Shown here piece after piece: positions 22,603 through 31,145 of a stretch of DNA of 38,626 bases (position 1 is its first letter; the number at the start of each line of letters is the position of its first letter). This stretch comes from Candidatus Onthocola gallistercoris (lineage in GTDB: Bacteria > Bacillota > Clostridia > Lachnospirales > Lachnospiraceae), in contig DVLT01000045.1 of assembly GCA_018715345.1 (NCBI GenBank), positions 1 to 38,626 on the forward strand, given 5' to 3'. The translations under genes were made by a program, and so were the position numbers. The notes beneath the pieces were generated by a model. It did no database searches. It saw nothing but the letters and a program-made list of their open reading frames with translations, and was not told where the DNA came from.

Positions 22603-23341
22603 CATACGTTTGCTCATAGAATACGACGGCACCCGTTACGATGGCTGGCAGAGGCTGGGAAAAAGCAGCAAAGGGGACACGATCCAGTCCAGACTGGAAG
22701 GGGTATTGTCCCGGATGACAAATGAACCTGTGGAGATCATCGGATCCGGTCGGACCGACAAAGGGGTTCACGCAGCGGGTCAAGTGGCCAATTTCCATAC
22801 CAATACCCGGTTAAGCTGTACGGATATCCGGGATCAGATGAACCGTTATCTCCCGGAGGACATCGGCATACTGGATGTCTCAGAGGCGGGAGCCCGGTTC
22901 CACAGCCGCTTAAATGCCACAGCCAAAACCTATCTTTACCGGATCGCTGTCGGTCCGTCCCAGGCCGTGTTCAGCCGGAAGTATACATGGTACTGTCCAG
23001 AAGTGACCGATGTGGAACGGATGGAACAAGGAGCGGCTCTTTTGTTGGGAGAGCATGACTTCCTCGGATTTTCATCGGTGCGGAAAACGAATAAATCCAC
23101 CGTCCGCCGTCTGGACGATATCAAGATCGAAGCGATGGACAGGGAATTGGTTTTGACATTTACCGGCAACGGTTTTTTATATCACATGGTCCGGATCCTC
23201 GTGGGTACGCTGGCCCAGATCGGTGCAGGAAAAAGAGATCCGGAGACAGTATCCCAGGTGTTATTGTCGAAAGATCGGGAATTGGCCGGTCCAATGGCGC
23301 CGCCCCAGGGATTATGCCTTGAAAATGTTCAATATATGTAA
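22595..23341 (+). CDS. truA: tRNA pseudouridine(38-40) synthase
   Basis: 248 residues from ATG 22595 (GTG 22583 is an alternative, as no strong ribosome site decides). The TruA fold is clear: RNIRLLIEYDGTRYDGWQ at the start, catalytic D55 in GSGRTDKGVHA, NATAKTYLYRI mid-protein, and TGNGFLYHMVRILVGTL near the end. It makes pseudouridine at positions 38-40 in the tRNA anticodon arm. The start lies inside the ATPase gene, so translation may be coupled to the transporter although the functions are unrelated. Confidence 0.94.
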   Translation: MRNIRLLIEYDGTRYDGWQRLGKSSKGDTIQSRLEGVLSRMTNEPVEIIGSGRTDKGVHAAGQVANFHTNTRLSCTDIRDQMNRYLPEDIGILDVSEAGARFHSRLNATAKTYLYRIAVGPSQAVFSRKYTWYCPEVTDVERMEQGAALLLGEHDFLGFSSVRKTNKSTVRRLDDIKIEAMDRELVLTFTGNGFLYHMVRILVGTLAQIGAGKRDPETVSQVLLSKDRELAGPMAPPQGLCLENVQYM

Positions 23342-23360
23342 AATGATTACAAAACAATGC

Positions 23361-23389
23361 TTGAAATCGGATGCATTTTCGTTCATAAT
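23361..23389 (+). promoter_or_regulatory. Promoter of ptsI
   Basis: TTGAAA (23361-23366) and CATAAT (23384-23389) are exactly 17 bases apart, 39 bases before the ATG. TTGGGAGGTAG serves as ribosome site. Confidence 0.6.
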
Positions 23390-23427
23390 AAATATATTGA
23401 AATATTATTATTGGGAGGTAGCCAGGT

Positions 23428-25044
23428 ATGAAAAAAATATATGGCAAATCAGTATTTGGTGGGATCGCCATTGGCGACATCTCATTTCTCAAAAAGGATG
23501 AGGCTCAGGTAAAAAGGGTACGCGTAGCCGATACGGAGGCAGAAACCAAACGTTTTGAAGACGCGAAAGCAACTGCGGCAGATCAGTTGAAAGAGCTTTA
23601 TGACAAAGCGTTGGCAGAAGTAGGCGAAGCCAATGCGGCGATTTTTGAAGTACATCAGATGATGCTTGAAGATCTGGATTTTATCGAATCCATCACCAAT
23701 ATGATCACAACGCAGGAAGTGAATGCCGAGTATGCTGTGGCAGTTACGGGAGAAAACTTTTCTCAGATGTTTGCCTCCATGGATGACGATTATATGAAGG
23801 AAAGGGCCGCAGACGTTAAGGATATTTCCGAGAGGATCATCCGTATTTTGTCTGGAGTCGGCGGCAATGAAGTGGAAACGAATAAGCCGGTGATCCTGGT
23901 GGCAGATGACCTGGCTCCCAGTGAAACAGTCCAGCTTGACAAGTCTAAAATCTTAGCTTTTGTCACAAGACATGGTTCTTCCAATTCCCACACAGCCATC
24001 CTCGCCCGGACCATGAACATTCCGGCCATCATCGGCGTGGATTTCCCGGAAGATTGCAATGGCAAGAAAGCCGTCGTAGATGGATTTGAAGGCGCTTTAT
24101 ACATAGATCCGGACATTGACACGCTGACTGTCATGGAGAAACGCCGTCAGGAAGAACTGGAAAAACGGGAGATGCTCCAGAAGCTTAAAGGCGAGGAGAA
24201 TGTGACAAAGAGCGGCCAGAAGATCAATCTGTATGCCAACATCGGCGGCGTGTCTGACGTGGTCAACGTACTCCAGAACGATGCCGGCGGTATCGGTCTG
24301 TTCCGAAGCGAGTTCCTTTATCTGGAAAAAAATGATTATCCCACAGAGGATGAGCAGTTCCAGGTTTATAAGTCTGTGGCGGAAACGATGGCAGGCAAAA
24401 AAGTCATCATCCGTACGTTGGACATTGGCGCAGACAAGCAGATCGGCTATTTCAATCTGGCTCACGAAGATAATCCGGCCATGGGTTATCGTGCCATCCG
24501 TATCTGCCTTGATAGAGTAGATATTTTCAAGACACAGCTGAGGGCTTTGTTCCGGGCCAGCGCATTTGGCAACATTTCCATCATGTTCCCGATGATCATT
24601 TCAGTGGATGAAGTGCGTCAGATCAAAGAGATCGTGGCGGAAGTGAAGAAAGAGCTGGATGAAGCCGGTGTTCCATATAAAGAAGATGTGGAACTGGGCA
24701 TCATGATCGAGACCCCGGCGGCTGTTATGATCAGTGATGAACTGGCAAAAGAAGTGGATTTCTTCAGTGTGGGTACCAATGACTTGACCCAGTATACGTT
24801 GGCGATCGACCGTCAGAATCCCCAGCTGGATAAGATCTATGATTCCCATCATCCGGCTATTCTCCGGATGCTCCAGATGATCGTGGACAATGCCCACAAG
24901 GGCGGCGCCTGGGCCGGTATCTGCGGCGAGTTGGGAGCGGATCTGACGCTTACAGAGACCTTCCTGAAGATGGGATTTGATGAGTTGAGCGTATCGCCCT
25001 CCATGATCCTGCCCCTTCGTCAGAAAGTCAGAGAATGTGAATAA
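23428..25044 (+). CDS. ptsI: Phosphoenolpyruvate-protein phosphotransferase (PTS enzyme I)
   Basis: 538 residues, somewhat shorter than the usual 570. The N-terminal domain opens KKIYGKSVFGGIAIGDI. The phosphorylated histidine is H188 in HGSSNSHTAILARTMNIPA, a variant of the usual GGRTSHTAIMAR. The C-terminal PEP-binding barrel shows GGIGLFRSEFLY, RTLDIGADKQIGYF, NPAMGYRAIR, SVGTNDLTQYTLAIDR and the catalytic cysteine in AGICGELGAD. The enzyme takes phosphate from PEP and passes it to HPr for sugar uptake. ptsH is not adjacent. It has its own promoter and a terminator, so it is a single-gene unit. Confidence 0.95.
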   Translation: MKKIYGKSVFGGIAIGDISFLKKDEAQVKRVRVADTEAETKRFEDAKATAADQLKELYDKALAEVGEANAAIFEVHQMMLEDLDFIESITNMITTQEVNAEYAVAVTGENFSQMFASMDDDYMKERAADVKDISERIIRILSGVGGNEVETNKPVILVADDLAPSETVQLDKSKILAFVTRHGSSNSHTAILARTMNIPAIIGVDFPEDCNGKKAVVDGFEGALYIDPDIDTLTVMEKRRQEELEKREMLQKLKGEENVTKSGQKINLYANIGGVSDVVNVLQNDAGGIGLFRSEFLYLEKNDYPTEDEQFQVYKSVAETMAGKKVIIRTLDIGADKQIGYFNLAHEDNPAMGYRAIRICLDRVDIFKTQLRALFRASAFGNISIMFPMIISVDEVRQIKEIVAEVKKELDEAGVPYKEDVELGIMIETPAAVMISDELAKEVDFFSVGTNDLTQYTLAIDRQNPQLDKIYDSHHPAILRMLQMIVDNAHKGGAWAGICGELGADLTLTETFLKMGFDELSVSPSMILPLRQKVRECE

Positions 25045-25072
25045 AGACACATCCGTATAAGGATGATATCAG

Positions 25073-25100
25073 GAAGGCTGCCATGGATATGGCAGCCTTC
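25073..25100 (+). terminator. Hairpin after ptsI
   Basis: GAAGGCTGCCAT and ATGGCAGCCTTC form a perfect 12-base stem with a four-base GGAT loop, 28 bases after the stop. The T-run is poor (TGGTG), so termination strength is uncertain. Confidence 0.6.
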
Positions 25101-25215
25101 TGGTGTAAAGATGAACTTGTGGGGAAGCTGGGGATTATTTTAACAGACCTTGAGCGAAGGCTGCGGACACATGATAGTCACCTCCCTGAATGAAATAGGC
25201 TTGAAAGGAATCGAT

Positions 25216-25632
25216 ATGAATTATAATCATCTGAAATATTTTGTCGTTTCTGTTGAATGTATGAGCATCAGCAAAGCGGCAAGGCAGCTTAATGTATCTC
25301 AGCCAAATCTCAGCCGGGCTTTGGGCCAGCTGGAAAAGGAGATCGGCGAGCCGCTCCTTAACAGGAGCAACAAAGGTGTCTCCCTGACAAAGGAAGGCGT
25401 TAATTTCTACAGCCTTGCCAGGGATATTGTCAGCAAATCCGAAGCGCTGGAAGAGGCTTATGTGAAAAAGACAGCGCCCCCGGCGGTCACATTGAACGTG
25501 GCTGCGTTTCCAGAGCGGATCGCCTTGGAGGCGATGAAAGTGCTGATGGAAAAAATGGATCATGAAGAATACATCATACGTGTATTCAACTACTCCATGA
25601 AAGAAGTTACCGGAAAGTACATAATCCGATGA
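25216..25632 (+). pseudogene. LysR-type regulator, truncated remnant
   Basis: 138 residues from ATG 25216 (GAAAGGAATCG before it). The first 65 residues are a complete LysR DNA-binding domain: NYNHLKYFVVSVECMSISKAARQLNVSQPNLSRALGQLE (core SKAARQLNVSQPNLSRAL), then the wing LLNRSNKGVSLTKEG and the linker helix. LysR proteins are about 300 residues, but this frame ends after some 45 residues of the effector domain. The last residues (from about 25599) overlap, in another frame, the start of nitrilase homology, so the gene seems cut by a deletion that fused it to the nitrilase remnant. It could still make a small DNA-binding protein, but without an effector domain. Confidence 0.7.
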
Positions 25633-26153
25633 CAGAAAGACTGTATTATTTCCCGGGCAATGAATACAAAGTGTTTGACACCAAGATCGGAAAGATCGGT
25701 ATCATGATCTGCTTTGATAAAGCATTTCCGGAAGCAGCCCGCAGTCTGGCTGTAAAGGGCGCCGAGATCATCATCTGCCCGACTGCTTGGCCGTTGAATG
25801 AACGGAGTGAAGATGATGATCAGCTGAAACTTTATAATATTTTCGACTATGCCAGAACATTTGAAAATCTCGTATTCTTTGTGGGATCCGATCACTGCGG
25901 CGAATATGAGAAAGAAATCTGCGCAGGTCACAGCCGGATCATCGGACCGGTAGGCGGATATGACCTTCGGGCGACAACCGGTTTTGATGAAGGTATGGCA
26001 GTTGCAGATGTGGATGTCCAGGGGGATATCCTGAAAGCCAGATGTACGGCGATGGGTCTTGAGAATCTGATCAAAGACCGGAGACCGGATACTTATACCG
26101 AATTGACAAAAGTAACGAAATATAATTTTATGAATCTTCAGACAGAGGAATGA
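25599..26153 (+). pseudogene. Carbon-nitrogen hydrolase (nitrilase family), 5'-truncated remnant
   Basis: From 25599 the frame reads ERSYRKVHNPMTERLYYFPG, with the catalytic lysine of nitrilases in YRKVH, then FDTKIGKIGIMICFDKAFPE with the catalytic cysteine in MICFD. The first ATG in frame (25629) lies after the lysine, so the 174-residue frame starting there lacks it. The N-terminal third, including the catalytic glutamate, is missing: the frame hits TGA at 25563-25565. Family members have about 260-300 residues. The C-terminal region (GHSRIIGPVGGYD, EGMAVADVDV) is intact. The remnant fits loss of one DNA piece at the LysR junction. Enzyme activity is not expected. Confidence 0.75.
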
Positions 26154-26190
26154 CAGGAACTGCCCTAAACATATAAATCTCCTGAAATAA

Positions 26191-26273
26191 AAAAGCGTTT
26201 GCCCGATGACTTGGGAATCTCTTGGAACTGGCTGGATGCCGGGACAAGGCGGTTCCCTGCGGGCGGCGCTTTT
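26191..26273 (+). ncRNA. Nested stem structure, possible structured RNA or elaborate terminator
   Basis: Five helices nest around one axis. Outer AAAAGCG/CGCTTTT (26191-26197 with 26267-26273); GCCCG/CGGGC (26201-26205 with 26260-26264); GGGAA/TTCCC (26213-26217 with 26253-26257); CTTG/CAAG (26221-26224 with 26245-26248); CTGGC/GCCGG (26228-26232 with 26238-26242) with loop TGGAT. The internal loop GAA/GA next to the CTTG helix is purine-rich. The strand downstream of the outer stem is CTTTTCTTTG, weakly terminator-like. It lies 37 bases after the nitrilase remnant. I match it to no known class. Repeat element or transcript terminator are alternatives. Confidence 0.4.
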
Positions 26274-26525
26274 CTTTGAAGTGGGCGGAGGGCAGATCTT
26301 AAAAAGGCGTATGAGGCGCGCGTTAAGGCGTACCATGTGGGGATGAAAGGAGAATGGAAAAACCATTGAATAAGCTGGATATTTTGTTAAAATAGAGGTG
26401 AAAGCAGAAAAAATGTAAAATGACTGAAGGTCATAATGAATGACTTCCGGGAGAAGAATACGTGTGCATATGGTAAAAACATAATGTATTAAATTGTACT
26501 TTTTGAAAAAAAGACGATACAACCC

Positions 26526-26554
26526 TTGTGGTTTTTAGAAAGGTATAGTATAAT
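26526..26554 (+). promoter_or_regulatory. Candidate promoter of the eut operon
   Basis: A perfect TATAAT (26549-26554) lies 17 bases after TTGTGG (26526-26531), which matches only the first three bases of the -35 consensus. The leader to eutA would be about 90 bases with no terminator. A weak -35 suggests an activator. Confidence 0.5.
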
Positions 26555-26650
26555 GATACCGATATATTGTCCGAGATAGGCAAATTATTGTTAAAAATTG
26601 ACAAAAAAGTCACAAAGGAAATGAGAACAGAACGATGGTGAGGTGAGGGC

Positions 26651-28087
26651 ATGAGTGAGAAATCAACCATTTTAAGTGTTGGCATCGACATAGGTACGTC
26701 CACAACGCAGGTCATCTTCAGTCAGCTGACATTTAAAAACTCGGCCGGATATTTCGCAGTGCCCCACATTGAGATAGCCGATAAGAACGTCGTTTACAAA
26801 AGTGACATTTATATCACGCCGTTAAAGGATCGGGTCATGATCGACGGGGAGAAAGTCCGCCAGATCGTAGCCGGCGAATTTTCAAAAGCAGGATTTGGGC
26901 CGGGAGATACCCAGACCGGGGCGGTGATCATCACCGGAGAGTCGGCCCGGAAGGAAAATTCGGAGATCGTTCTGAACGAACTGAGCGATTTTGCCGGAGA
27001 GTTCGTCGTCTCCACGGCGGGACCGGATCTGGAATCCATCATCGCGGGGAAGGGCAGCGGAGCGGCGGCCTACTCAAAAGAGAACCAGTGTACGGTGGTG
27101 AACCTGGATATCGGCGGCGGTACGACCAACGCGGTCTTGTTTGACTGCGGTGAAGTGATCGCCAAAGGCTGTCTGGACATCGGCGGCCGGCTGATCAAGG
27201 TGGATCCGGATATGAAAGTGACTTATGTCAGCGACAGCGTGAAACGGATAGCCAGTCACGAAGGCCTGAAGGTTCAGGTCGGCGAGGGGGCGGATTATCA
27301 GGTGATCGGCAGTATCTGCCGGAAGATGGCGGAGCTTTTATACGACTGGCTCAATCATCGGAGCAGCCCCTTGCTGGAATCCATTCTGACGCCAGGCAGT
27401 TCTCCCTTTGATTTTGACAAGCCGATCCGGGCAATTTGTTTTTCCGGCGGCGTGGCAGACTGTATTTATACGCATCAGGACGGGCCATGGAATCGTTTCG
27501 GCGATATGGGTATTTTGTTGGGAGACGCCATAAGGCAGAGCCGGCTCTGGTCGGATTATCGGGTCATGGAAGCTGTGGAGACGATACGGGCCACAGTTGT
27601 GGGCGCGGGCAGTTATACCACGTCGGTTTCCGGCAGTACGATCACATACGATCGGGATGTTTTTCCTTTGAAGAATATCCCTGTGCTGAAATTGACCGCA
27701 GAGGAACAAGAACATTGTTTTGCGGATGACCGGGAATGGTTCCGGGAAAAGCTCAGGTGGATGCTGGAACAAAGTGACAGTGACTCGCTGATCGTGGCTA
27801 TGAAAGGCAAGCAAAATCCTTCTTATACAGAATTGCGGCGGATGGCGGCGTGTCTGACCAGTGTGATGGACGAAGCGCTTCCGCCCGGGATTCCTCTGAT
27901 CATCGTACTGGAATACGACATGGCCAAGGCCCTGGGCCAGGTCATGAACCGGCTGTTGGAAGGCAGGCGGGACGTGATCTGTGTCGATTCCATACAGGTG
28001 GATCAGAACGATTTTGTAGATATGGGGAAACCGCTGGTGGATGGCCTGGTCATCCCGGTGGTTGTCAAAACATTAATCTTTGGATAG
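26651..28087 (+). CDS. eutA: Ethanolamine ammonia-lyase reactivating factor
   Basis: 478 residues, normal for EutA. The actin/Hsp70-like ATPase core is visible in GIDIGTSTTQVIFS near 11-24 (phosphate 1) and NLDIGGGTTNAVLFDCG near 150 (phosphate 2), with CFSGGVADCIY as the adenosine region near 270. EutA swaps damaged cobalamin out of the lyase using ATP. It is the first gene of the operon, preceded by GAGGTGAGG, and ends 10 bases before eutB. Confidence 0.95.
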   Translation: MSEKSTILSVGIDIGTSTTQVIFSQLTFKNSAGYFAVPHIEIADKNVVYKSDIYITPLKDRVMIDGEKVRQIVAGEFSKAGFGPGDTQTGAVIITGESARKENSEIVLNELSDFAGEFVVSTAGPDLESIIAGKGSGAAAYSKENQCTVVNLDIGGGTTNAVLFDCGEVIAKGCLDIGGRLIKVDPDMKVTYVSDSVKRIASHEGLKVQVGEGADYQVIGSICRKMAELLYDWLNHRSSPLLESILTPGSSPFDFDKPIRAICFSGGVADCIYTHQDGPWNRFGDMGILLGDAIRQSRLWSDYRVMEAVETIRATVVGAGSYTTSVSGSTITYDRDVFPLKNIPVLKLTAEEQEHCFADDREWFREKLRWMLEQSDSDSLIVAMKGKQNPSYTELRRMAACLTSVMDEALPPGIPLIIVLEYDMAKALGQVMNRLLEGRRDVICVDSIQVDQNDFVDMGKPLVDGLVIPVVVKTLIFG

Positions 28088-28097
28088 GTGGTGCAGT

Positions 28098-29468
28098 ATG
28101 GCATATCGAACATTATTAGGCGGCCAGATCTTTCGCTTTGATACGGTGAAAGAAGTGCTGGCAAAGGCAAATGAAGAAAAATCAGGAGATATCCTGGCCG
28201 GTGTGGCAGCTTCCTCCGACCTGGAACGGGTGGCGGCAAAGGAAGTGCTGGCGAATATGCGTCTTTCGGAACTGCGGGAGAATCCGGTGGTCCCTTATGA
28301 AGAGGACGATGTCACGCGGCTGAACCAGGACGGGATCAATCAGACATTTTATAATAAGATCAAAAACTGGACAGTAAGTGATCTGAGAGAATGGATCCTG
28401 GATTATTCCACAACGGAACAGCAGATCAAGGATATGTCCAAAGCGCTCACCGGCGAGATGGTGGCAGCTGTCGCCAAGATCATGACCAACCTGGATCTGA
28501 TCTACGGCGCGGCAAAGATCGAAGTGCCGGCCCGGTGCAATACCACCATAGGCCTTCGAGGGACGATGGCCACCAGACTTCAGCCCAACCATACGACAGA
28601 CAACGTGGAAGGTATCACGGCTTCCTTATTTGAGGGCCTCAGTTATGGCTGCGGCGATGCGCTGCTGGGACTGAATCCGGTAAATGATACCGTATCCAGT
28701 CTGGCGGAAGTGCTGAAGCGATTTGATGAAGTGAAAAACAAGTTTGAGATACCGACCCAGATCTGTGTCCTGGGCCATATCACGACCCAGATCGAAGCGG
28801 TGAAACAGGGGGCTCCCTGCGATATGATCTTCCAGTCCATCGCCGGAAGTGAAAAAGGAAACAAAGCTTTTGGTTTTACCACAGACACGGTCTGGGAAGC
28901 AAAACATCTCCTCCAAGAGAGGGGCACAGCTGTGGGACCGAACCTGATGTATTTTGAAACCGGCCAAGGGTCCGAACTTTCTTCCAATGGCCATTACGGC
29001 GCGGATCAGGTGACGATGGAGGCCAGATGCTACGCCTTTGCCCGGGTATTTGAACCCTTCATGGTGAACACGGTTGTCGGCTTTATCGGACCGGAATACC
29101 TGTATGACAGCAAGCAGGTCATAAGAGCAGGCCTGGAGGATCATTTTATGGCCAAGCTTTCCGGTGTGCCCATGGGCTGTGACTGCTGCTATACAAACCA
29201 TATGCAGGCAGATCAGAATGATATTGAGAACCTGGCTCTTCTTCTTGGAAGCGCAGGCATCAATTACATATTAGGTATCCCCAGCAGTGACGATATCATG
29301 CTCAACTATCAGACCAACGCTTATCACGATGTGAATGCCGTCCGGGAAGTCCTCGGGAAACGGCCGATCCGGGAGTTTGAAGTATGGCTGGAGAAGATGG
29401 GCATCATGGAGAATGGACGTTTGACTGAAAGGGCCGGCGATCCGACCATCTTTTTGAGCAGAAAATAA
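28098..29468 (+). CDS. eutB: Ethanolamine ammonia-lyase large subunit
   Basis: 456 residues from ATG 28098, close to the 453-454 usual length; a frame to 28080 runs into eutA and is rejected. The sequence is EutB throughout: LGGQIFRFDTVKEVLAKANEEKSGD at the start (core FRFDTVKEVLAKA), RCNTTIGLRGTMATRLQPNH (core GTMATRLQPNH), YFETGQGSELSSNGHYGADQ (core GQGSELSSNGH) and GCDCCYTNHMQADQND near 365. It forms the adenosylcobalamin-binding catalytic subunit that splits ethanolamine into acetaldehyde and ammonia. It acts inside the microcompartment with EutC. Confidence 0.97.
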   Translation: MAYRTLLGGQIFRFDTVKEVLAKANEEKSGDILAGVAASSDLERVAAKEVLANMRLSELRENPVVPYEEDDVTRLNQDGINQTFYNKIKNWTVSDLREWILDYSTTEQQIKDMSKALTGEMVAAVAKIMTNLDLIYGAAKIEVPARCNTTIGLRGTMATRLQPNHTTDNVEGITASLFEGLSYGCGDALLGLNPVNDTVSSLAEVLKRFDEVKNKFEIPTQICVLGHITTQIEAVKQGAPCDMIFQSIAGSEKGNKAFGFTTDTVWEAKHLLQERGTAVGPNLMYFETGQGSELSSNGHYGADQVTMEARCYAFARVFEPFMVNTVVGFIGPEYLYDSKQVIRAGLEDHFMAKLSGVPMGCDCCYTNHMQADQNDIENLALLLGSAGINYILGIPSSDDIMLNYQTNAYHDVNAVREVLGKRPIREFEVWLEKMGIMENGRLTERAGDPTIFLSRK

Positions 29469-29486
29469 TAGGGAGGGATGCGCATT

Positions 29487-30449
29487 ATGACACATAATCA
29501 GATGGATGATATGATCAACGCCATTGTGGAACGAGTGGCCATGGAGCTGTCAAAAGGGGCATCGGCTCCGGAAGAAAAGAAAGAGGGCGCCAGTACATTT
29601 GATATCAATAAAGTTGAGAAAAAGGATCTGTCCTCAGGCAGCAGCGTCCAGTCAGCGGGAAGTTCTCCGGCGGATGGAACGGATGACGGTGAGTTGATCG
29701 ACATTACTTCTCCGGAAGTAAAAGCGATCCCCACATTGAAACACTGTGAGGATCCGGAAGGACTGGAGCGGATGATGCGGTCCACGCCGGCCCGGATCGG
29801 TGTGGGCAACTGCGGCGCCAGACTCCGTACCCAGACCATGCTCACATTGCGGGCAGACCACGCGGCTGCAAGAGACGCAGTATTTAGAGATGTGGATCAG
29901 TCCGTGTTGGATCGGTTGGGACTGTTTACCATTGAGACGAAATGTTCTGATAAGACTCAGTTTTTGACCCGGCCGGATCTGGGACGTCAGTTTGACGATG
30001 CGGTGATCAGTGAATTAAAGAGTAAATGTGTGATGAATCCGGATGTACAGATATATGCCTCCGATGGCCTGTCATCCACAGCGATCACAGCGAATCTTGA
30101 AAATATCCTTCCTGTCATCATCGATGGCCTGAAGGCGAAAGGTCTGAAGGTGGGTACGCCATTCTTTGTAAAGAACGGACGTGTGGCTGCCATGGATCAG
30201 ATTTCGGAGGCGCTGGGGGCAACCGTAACCTGTGTCCTGATCGGAGAACGACCAGGCTTGGCTACGGCGGAAAGTATGAGTGCCTATATCGCCTACAAGG
30301 CGACGGTGGGTATGCCGGAAGCCAGAAGGACAGTCGTGTCCAATATCCATTCTAAAGGCATACCGGCTGTGGAAGCTGGCGCTTACATCGTAGATGTGAT
30401 CGAGATGATGCTGGAGGCCAAGGCCAGCGGCGTCGATCTGAAGAAATAA
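29487..30449 (+). CDS. eutC: Ethanolamine ammonia-lyase small subunit
   Basis: 320 residues from ATG 29487, nine bases after GGGAGGG. ATG 29478 abuts that ribosome site and is unlikely. A helix MDDMINAIVERVAMEL (from residue 6) is amphipathic and matches the idea that the EutC N-terminus targets the lyase to the shell. A low-complexity linker spans about 20-70, and the globular domain begins near TPARIGVGNCGARLRTQTML (core RIGVGNCGARLRT). KVGTPFFVKNGRVAAMDQI and LIGERPGLATAESMSAY are typical EutC segments for cobalamin binding. The linker is longer than in the enteric protein (295). Confidence 0.95.
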   Translation: MTHNQMDDMINAIVERVAMELSKGASAPEEKKEGASTFDINKVEKKDLSSGSSVQSAGSSPADGTDDGELIDITSPEVKAIPTLKHCEDPEGLERMMRSTPARIGVGNCGARLRTQTMLTLRADHAAARDAVFRDVDQSVLDRLGLFTIETKCSDKTQFLTRPDLGRQFDDAVISELKSKCVMNPDVQIYASDGLSSTAITANLENILPVIIDGLKAKGLKVGTPFFVKNGRVAAMDQISEALGATVTCVLIGERPGLATAESMSAYIAYKATVGMPEARRTVVSNIHSKGIPAVEAGAYIVDVIEMMLEAKASGVDLKK

Positions 30450-30462
30450 ATAGGAGTCGATT

Positions 30463-31116
30463 ATGAAAAATGAACCTGTACGTACGAATGTCCTGAGTGT
30501 GAAGATGATCCCCAATGCGAATCCCATGCTGCGGGAGAGTCTGAAGCTTCTGCCGGGCGAGTACAGTCTGGGACTTATAACGACAGACTGTGATGATGTG
30601 TCCTACACAGCTTTGGACGAGGCGACTAAGAAAGCGGACGTCCGGGTGGCCTATGCCCGGAGTATGTATGCCGGCGCGTCCAACGCCAGTACAAAACTGG
30701 CGGGAGAATTTATCGGTATTCTGGCGGGACCGGATCCTGCGGAAGTTCGCAGCGGGTTGGATGCGGCCATCGCTTTTATGGAGCGGGACGCTTGCTTTTA
30801 CAGTGCCGATCAGGATGATTCGATCGTTTATTTTGCCCACTGCATATCCAGGACAGGAAGCTTTCTGTCGGCGGAGGCCGGCGTCCCTCTGGGGACCTCC
30901 ATGGCCTACTTGATCGCGCCGCCGCTGGAAGCGATGATGGGACTGGATGCCGCGTTAAAAGCTGCGGAAGTGGAACTCAAGTTATTTTACGGGCCGCCCA
31001 CGGAGACAAACTTTGCCGGCGGACTTCTGACCGGCGACCAGGCTGCCTGCCAGGCTGCCTGTGATGCATTCGCCGATACGGTATGCAGTATCGCCGACGA
31101 CCCGTTAAATTATTAA
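30463..31116 (+). CDS. eutL: Microcompartment shell protein, tandem-BMC trimer
   Basis: 217 residues, two BMC domains in one chain, as in EutL (219). The first runs from about 20 and the second from about 115. Recognisable segments are NPMLRESLKLLPGEYSLGLI, KADVRVAYARSMYAGASNAS, LAGEFIGILAGPDPAEVRSGL and the C-terminal KLFYGPPTETNFAGGLLTGDQ (core FYGPPTETNFAGG). EutL trimers have a gated pore for ethanolamine and cofactors. AATAGGAGTCG precedes the ATG; eutE starts 29 bases downstream. Confidence 0.95.
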   Translation: MKNEPVRTNVLSVKMIPNANPMLRESLKLLPGEYSLGLITTDCDDVSYTALDEATKKADVRVAYARSMYAGASNASTKLAGEFIGILAGPDPAEVRSGLDAAIAFMERDACFYSADQDDSIVYFAHCISRTGSFLSAEAGVPLGTSMAYLIAPPLEAMMGLDAALKAAEVELKLFYGPPTETNFAGGLLTGDQAACQAACDAFADTVCSIADDPLNY

Positions 31117-31145
31117 ATGTATATTCTTGGAAAGGAGATAAAGTT

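Larger units (their letters stand above)
26154..26650. other. Gene-free 497-base region before the eut operon
   Basis: No convincing gene on either strand. It holds the nested RNA-like fold at 26191-26273, A/T-rich DNA with a short inverted repeat ATGAC-N5-GTCAT at about 26419-26433, the promoter at 26526-26554, and two small palindromes in the leader: TTGTTA/TGACAA (26588-26604) and TGAC-N6-GTCA (26599-26612). I found no cobalamin-riboswitch core, and no pair of six-base-loop hairpins of the EutV type followed by a terminator. Confidence 0.6.

Noticed and set aside
26154-26650. Cobalamin riboswitch upstream of eutA
   Set aside because: No GCCACTG core or other B12-box pattern was found on the plus strand, so there is no support despite the cobalamin-dependent pathway.
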